Source: an uncultured Shinella sp.
GTDB taxonomy: Bacteria; Pseudomonadota; Alphaproteobacteria; Rhizobiales; Rhizobiaceae
Length of the DNA: 8,982 bases
Assembly: GCA_946481465.1 (NCBI GenBank)
Contig: CAMLOC010000094.1
Span: forward strand, 1-8,982
Direction: 5' to 3'
A program made the translations under genes and the position numbers. Position 1 is the stretch's first letter, and every line of letters starts with the position of its first letter. The notes beneath the pieces were generated by a model, which saw only the letters and a list, made by a program, of their open reading frames with translations, did not search any database and had not been told where the DNA came from. Shown here piece by piece: positions 6,415-8,982 of the stretch.

Positions 6415-6443
6415 ATTATTTGCCGCGCCATTTCATCGTGAAG
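6415..6443 (-). promoter_or_regulatory. Candidate promoter of fhs
   Basis: On the minus strand CTTCAC (6443-6438) and AATAAT (6420-6415) are spaced by 17 bases. The -10 matches TATAAT at five of six positions and the -35 resembles the rhizobial CTTGAC form. Transcription would start near 6408 and give a leader of about 60 bases before the fhs ATG. Another 6-bp stem, ACCGGG/CCCGGT (6460-6465 with 6474-6479), lies just upstream and could help end the preceding transcript, although it has no U-tract. Confidence 0.5.
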
Positions 6444-6512
6444 CCGGGGGCAATGCCACACCGGGTTTTGCCGCCCGGTAGACCAGAAACGACACGGGGA
6501 GATAAATTTGCG

Positions 6513-6566
6513 GCGAACAGCGAGGAAGATCTTGCCCCTGTTCGCTATTGGCAACTCCCTGTTCGC
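6513..6566. repeat. Three-copy CTGTTCGC repeat in the DUF2333-fhs gap
   Basis: The octamer CTGTTCGC occurs at 6538-6545 and 6559-6566 on the plus strand and inverted as GCGAACAG at 6513-6520. The inverted copy can pair perfectly with either direct copy. Between the inner pair sits another palindrome, AAGATCTT (6526-6533), giving a nested near-symmetrical element of about 33 bases. It starts right after the DUF2333 stop on the minus strand. A terminator is possible, but no U-tract follows; a protein-binding site or RNA processing element is equally possible. Confidence 0.5.
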
Positions 6567-6569
6567 TCG

Positions 6570-7718
6570 CTAACGCGCCAGCACGTCCCGCATCTCGACG
6601 AGGTTGGAGCGCACGCGCAGGATATAGAACCCCATCGTGGCAAGGTGCGTCGGCATGATCCAGCCGTCCTCGCGACCATTCGAGATGATCGCCGGCTGGA
6701 TGTTCAGCGCGGAGCGCAACTGCTTGATGCTCTCCACCCAGAGCGGCTCGATGCCGCGCGACTTGATGACGGCGTCGAAATCCGCGCCGGCGGCCGAGAG
6801 GATGCCGTAATAGCCGTAGAGCTGGCCGTAGGCGAACCAGTAGCGGTCGTCCGCGCGCGTATCGAACCAGCCGCCGTCGTGGAACTCGGACCGCTCGCGA
6901 ATGATGGCCGAGGTCGCGCCGATATCGTTGGCGATGCGGTCGAGGAACTCGATCAGGTTGTCCGAACGGCCGTCGAAGATCGCATCGCAGGATTCGAGCG
7001 ACGCATTGAACTTGCGCAGGTCCGCCATCGCGGTGCGGTAATAGGTCGGCGTCGGGGTCTTCGGCAGCAGCGAATCCGAGCCGAAATACCAGGTCTCCTC
7101 ATCGAACTGGATATTGCCGCGGGCGCGCTGGAGGTCGGCATTGATGCCGGAAGTGCCGCGCACGCGGCCGAGCGAATCGACGAGTTCCACCGCCGTGCGG
7201 CGGACCGCCTGGTTGATGCCGCGCTGGAACGAGGCCTTGTTGTCGAACCACGGCGTCTTGTCCCAGTCGAGCCCGAAGAGGCCGAGCTTGTAGAGCAGCA
7301 TGGAGGAGATCCAGGCGTTCTGGTCGACATTGTAGTCGATGAGGTCGGCCGTGACATCGACGATGGCCGAGCGCACGCAGGTCTTCGGCTCCGGCTCGGC
7401 GGCCTCGCCCGCCGCCGGTGTCGTCGCCTGCGCGCCCGATGTGCTGCCGGCATCCTGCTTGCGCTGGGCGAGGTTGTAGCTGTTCACGTAATCGGGGTTG
7501 AAGCCGCTCCAAATCTGGGTCTGCCAGATGAAATAGGCATAGAAGCCGACAAGCAGGAGAAGGCCGATGCCGATCGGCCCCTTGATGATCCAGCCGCGCG
7601 CCCGGTACCAGTTCGTCACCGCCATGAACGGCCAGAGGATCCAGGCGATCACGAGGCCGATGCCCCGGCCGATGGCCGCGAAGATGCGCTGGAAAAACGC
7701 GACGATCGGGTCAAGCAT
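6570..7718 (-). CDS. DUF2333 family membrane-anchored protein
   Basis: The 382-residue product fits the DUF2333 family of proteobacterial proteins with unknown function. Residues 1-40 contain an amphipathic to hydrophobic stretch (GLVIAWILWPFMAV near 21-34), followed by a clear membrane helix at about 49-66 (IGIGLLLLVGFYAYFIW). An Ala/Thr/Pro-rich linker lies near 90-112, then a long soluble domain follows to the end, with conserved-looking WFDN near 157, TPTPTYYRTAMADLRKF near 221-237 and the Tyr-rich WFAYGQLYGYYGIL near 294-307. The bulk is most likely on the periplasmic side, by inference. The ATG at 7718 overlaps the end of the upstream gene by eight bases (ATGCTTGA), with GAGAGG at 7728-7733 inside that gene as its ribosome site, so the two are translationally coupled. 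Function unknown. Confidence 0.85.
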   Translation of the reverse strand: MLDPIVAFFQRIFAAIGRGIGLVIAWILWPFMAVTNWYRARGWIIKGPIGIGLLLLVGFYAYFIWQTQIWSGFNPDYVNSYNLAQRKQDAGSTSGAQATTPAAGEAAEPEPKTCVRSAIVDVTADLIDYNVDQNAWISSMLLYKLGLFGLDWDKTPWFDNKASFQRGINQAVRRTAVELVDSLGRVRGTSGINADLQRARGNIQFDEETWYFGSDSLLPKTPTPTYYRTAMADLRKFNASLESCDAIFDGRSDNLIEFLDRIANDIGATSAIIRERSEFHDGGWFDTRADDRYWFAYGQLYGYYGILSAAGADFDAVIKSRGIEPLWVESIKQLRSALNIQPAIISNGREDGWIMPTHLATMGFYILRVRSNLVEMRDVLAR

Positions 7719-8982
7719 TGGCGTCGTCCTCTCTGATACCGTAGAGCTTCCTGCGGAAAGCAGCCTTGTCCTGCAGATAGGTCCGCGTCAACGTCGCCAC
7801 AACATAAGCGCGGAACTTTTCGCTGTATTGCTCGTAGGCGGCATAGAAGCCCTGCTTGTCGAAGACGAAGCGGGAAACGAAATCATAGGGAACCATCTGT
7901 GAAATCAGGCGGTTGACCAGCCACTGGTCCGCGTGATCGGGGGCTGCGCGCACCAGCGTGAAACGCCGCGCGGGCGGCACCTCGGCAAGCTTGATCTCGC
8001 CCGTCGACGCGACGGTGCGGATCGCCTCCTGCAGGAAGGGATAGGTGCCGTCGCGCGCCACGAGCTCGGCATTGCGGTGCATCCAGGTCTGCAGCCAGAT
8101 GCGGTCGGCCTTTTCGAGGTCGGCGGTCGGATCGCCCCGGTTGACGAGGCCGACGACCGTCATCTCCGCGCGGTGCTGGAAAAGGCCCGACGGCTCCACC
8201 CAGGAAGCGCGCGGCAGCTCCAGCCGCTTGGTGGAGGCGAGGAAATCGAAGATGCGCTTGTGGTCGTCGAGCGCGATATAGCTCACCTGCCAGGGCCGCG
8301 AGCGGCGGAAGCCCGGCACGGTCGGATCGCAGATGACGGTCGTCGTCTTGCCGTCGAGGAAGACGTAGACGCCGCCGAAATGGTTCGCCCAATAGGCCTC
8401 GTGGCGGAAGACGAGCTGGTCGGGCACCAGCGCGTTCTGGCGGATGTCGCCAGTCTGTTTGGCAAGCTCCACCATGCGGTTCAGCATGGCGTCGTCCGCC
8501 CAGGCGTTCGGCACCGTCTTCAGCCGGTCGACGAGGCCGCGCAGCTCCCCCGCCTTACCGAGCATGTCCTCGGCCGACAGAACCTTGAAGCGCACCTCGT
8601 TGATCGACAAGAGGTCGTCGATGTCGTTGACGGCGGAAACCGAATCCTCGATCTCGCCGTAGAGCGCGTCGCGGATGGTGATGGCGTTGATCGCCCGGGC
8701 ATTGGCCGAGAAGAACTCGTGCATCAGCGCCGCGGTATTGGAAAAGCTCGTATGCACGACCGGCAGGTTCACCTGCTCGGGCGTCATGATGACGAAGCGC
8801 CGGTTGACGCGGTTCGGATCGAGATAGTCCCGGTCGCCGAGTTCGTCGGCGATCTCCGGCGAAAATCCCGTCATGTCGATGCGGAAGCTGGGAAGCGCCG
8901 TGCGGCGCATGCCGAACCCGTCCAGCGCCTTGTTGTAGCGCTCGACCAGATGCGGCTCATCGACCGGCAGCAGCCGGCCATA
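7711..8982 (-). CDS. DUF6638-like protein, partial at its N-terminus (runs off window end)
   Basis: The frame stays open to the window edge. Upstream of the ATG at 8910 it continues in frame as YGRLLPVDEPHLVERYNKAL and then DGFG, with normal codons and a plausible protein sequence, so the true start is beyond 8982 and 8910 is an internal Met. The 423 visible residues end with GIREDDANA and a TGA overlapping the DUF2333 start. It resembles alphaproteobacterial proteins assigned to DUF6638; I name this from memory of the pattern and no function is known. No signal peptide or membrane segment is seen in this part, and the chain is rich in charged and aromatic residues, as in a cytoplasmic protein. 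Visible landmarks include HFGGVYVFLDGKTTTVICDP, SYIALDDHKRIFDFLAS and a C-terminal VATLTRTYLQDKAAFRRKLYG. Its coupling to DUF2333 suggests that the products work together. Confidence 0.7.
   Translation of the reverse strand, partial: YGRLLPVDEPHLVERYNKALDGFGMRRTALPSFRIDMTGFSPEIADELGDRDYLDPNRVNRRFVIMTPEQVNLPVVHTSFSNTAALMHEFFSANARAINAITIRDALYGEIEDSVSAVNDIDDLLSINEVRFKVLSAEDMLGKAGELRGLVDRLKTVPNAWADDAMLNRMVELAKQTGDIRQNALVPDQLVFRHEAYWANHFGGVYVFLDGKTTTVICDPTVPGFRRSRPWQVSYIALDDHKRIFDFLASTKRLELPRASWVEPSGLFQHRAEMTVVGLVNRGDPTADLEKADRIWLQTWMHRNAELVARDGTYPFLQEAIRTVASTGEIKLAEVPPARRFTLVRAAPDHADQWLVNRLISQMVPYDFVSRFVFDKQGFYAAYEQYSEKFRAYVVATLTRTYLQDKAAFRRKLYGIREDDANA

Noticed and set aside
4556..6481. Plus-strand 641-codon frame antisense to fhs
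   Set aside because: It is opposite an intact FTHFS gene and made of His/Asp/Ala/Arg-rich shadow sequence. Its first part runs through the intergenic hairpin repeat.
6264..7736. Plus-strand 490-codon frame antisense to DUF2333 and the fhs promoter
   Set aside because: It has no domain and a biased shadow composition, and it overlaps a better-supported gene with coupling and a ribosome site.

Overview
The window looks like chromosomal DNA of a GC-rich alphaproteobacterium of the Rhizobiaceae (Rhizobium, Sinorhizobium/Ensifer, Agrobacterium or Shinella type; the genus cannot be fixed by reading). The main pointers are a fused anthranilate synthase TrpE(G) preceded by a short leader peptide with three consecutive Trp codons and a classical attenuator, which is the rhizobial arrangement; rhizobial-type intergenic palindromes; and an adjacent pair of domain-of-unknown-function proteins of the kinds known from alphaproteobacteria. 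No mobile element, tRNA, rRNA or CRISPR array is visible.

Layout. Bases 1-71 hold the first codons of a minus-strand membrane protein that leaves the window. Bases 72-202 hold a strong GC-rich hairpin that should end the trp transcript. Bases 203-2392 (minus) are trpE(G), and 2393-2586 (minus) hold its whole control region: promoter, apparently leaderless trpL, pause and antiterminator stems, and terminator. Bases 2587-2786 form a divergent promoter region with two palindromes. From there three plus-strand genes run: a small helical hypothetical protein (2787-3092), an exported extensin-like/M15-type protein (about 3160-3909) with no standard start codon and a hairpin over its likely ribosome site, and a DUF1993 protein (4012-4518). 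A two-hairpin repeat fills the gap between convergent DUF1993 and fhs. Bases 4667-6346 (minus) are fhs, formate-tetrahydrofolate ligase. It is followed by a 223-base promoter-bearing gap with a three-copy inverted/direct repeat. Last come two overlapping minus-strand genes, DUF2333 (6570-7718) and a DUF6638-like protein (7711 to beyond the window end).

Functionally, trpE(G) commits chorismate to tryptophan and is controlled by translation of trpL, whose attenuated transcript in Sinorhizobium meliloti also acts in trans as an sRNA and as a peptide. fhs feeds one-carbon units into the folate pool. The extensin-like protein is probably an envelope enzyme or binding protein. The DUF2333/DUF6638 pair is a translationally coupled unit of unknown role with one membrane-anchored partner. 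Most of the window is ordinary core chromosome. The points most worth checking are the trp attenuator, the start region of the extensin-like gene, the repeats around fhs, and the uncharacterised gene pair.
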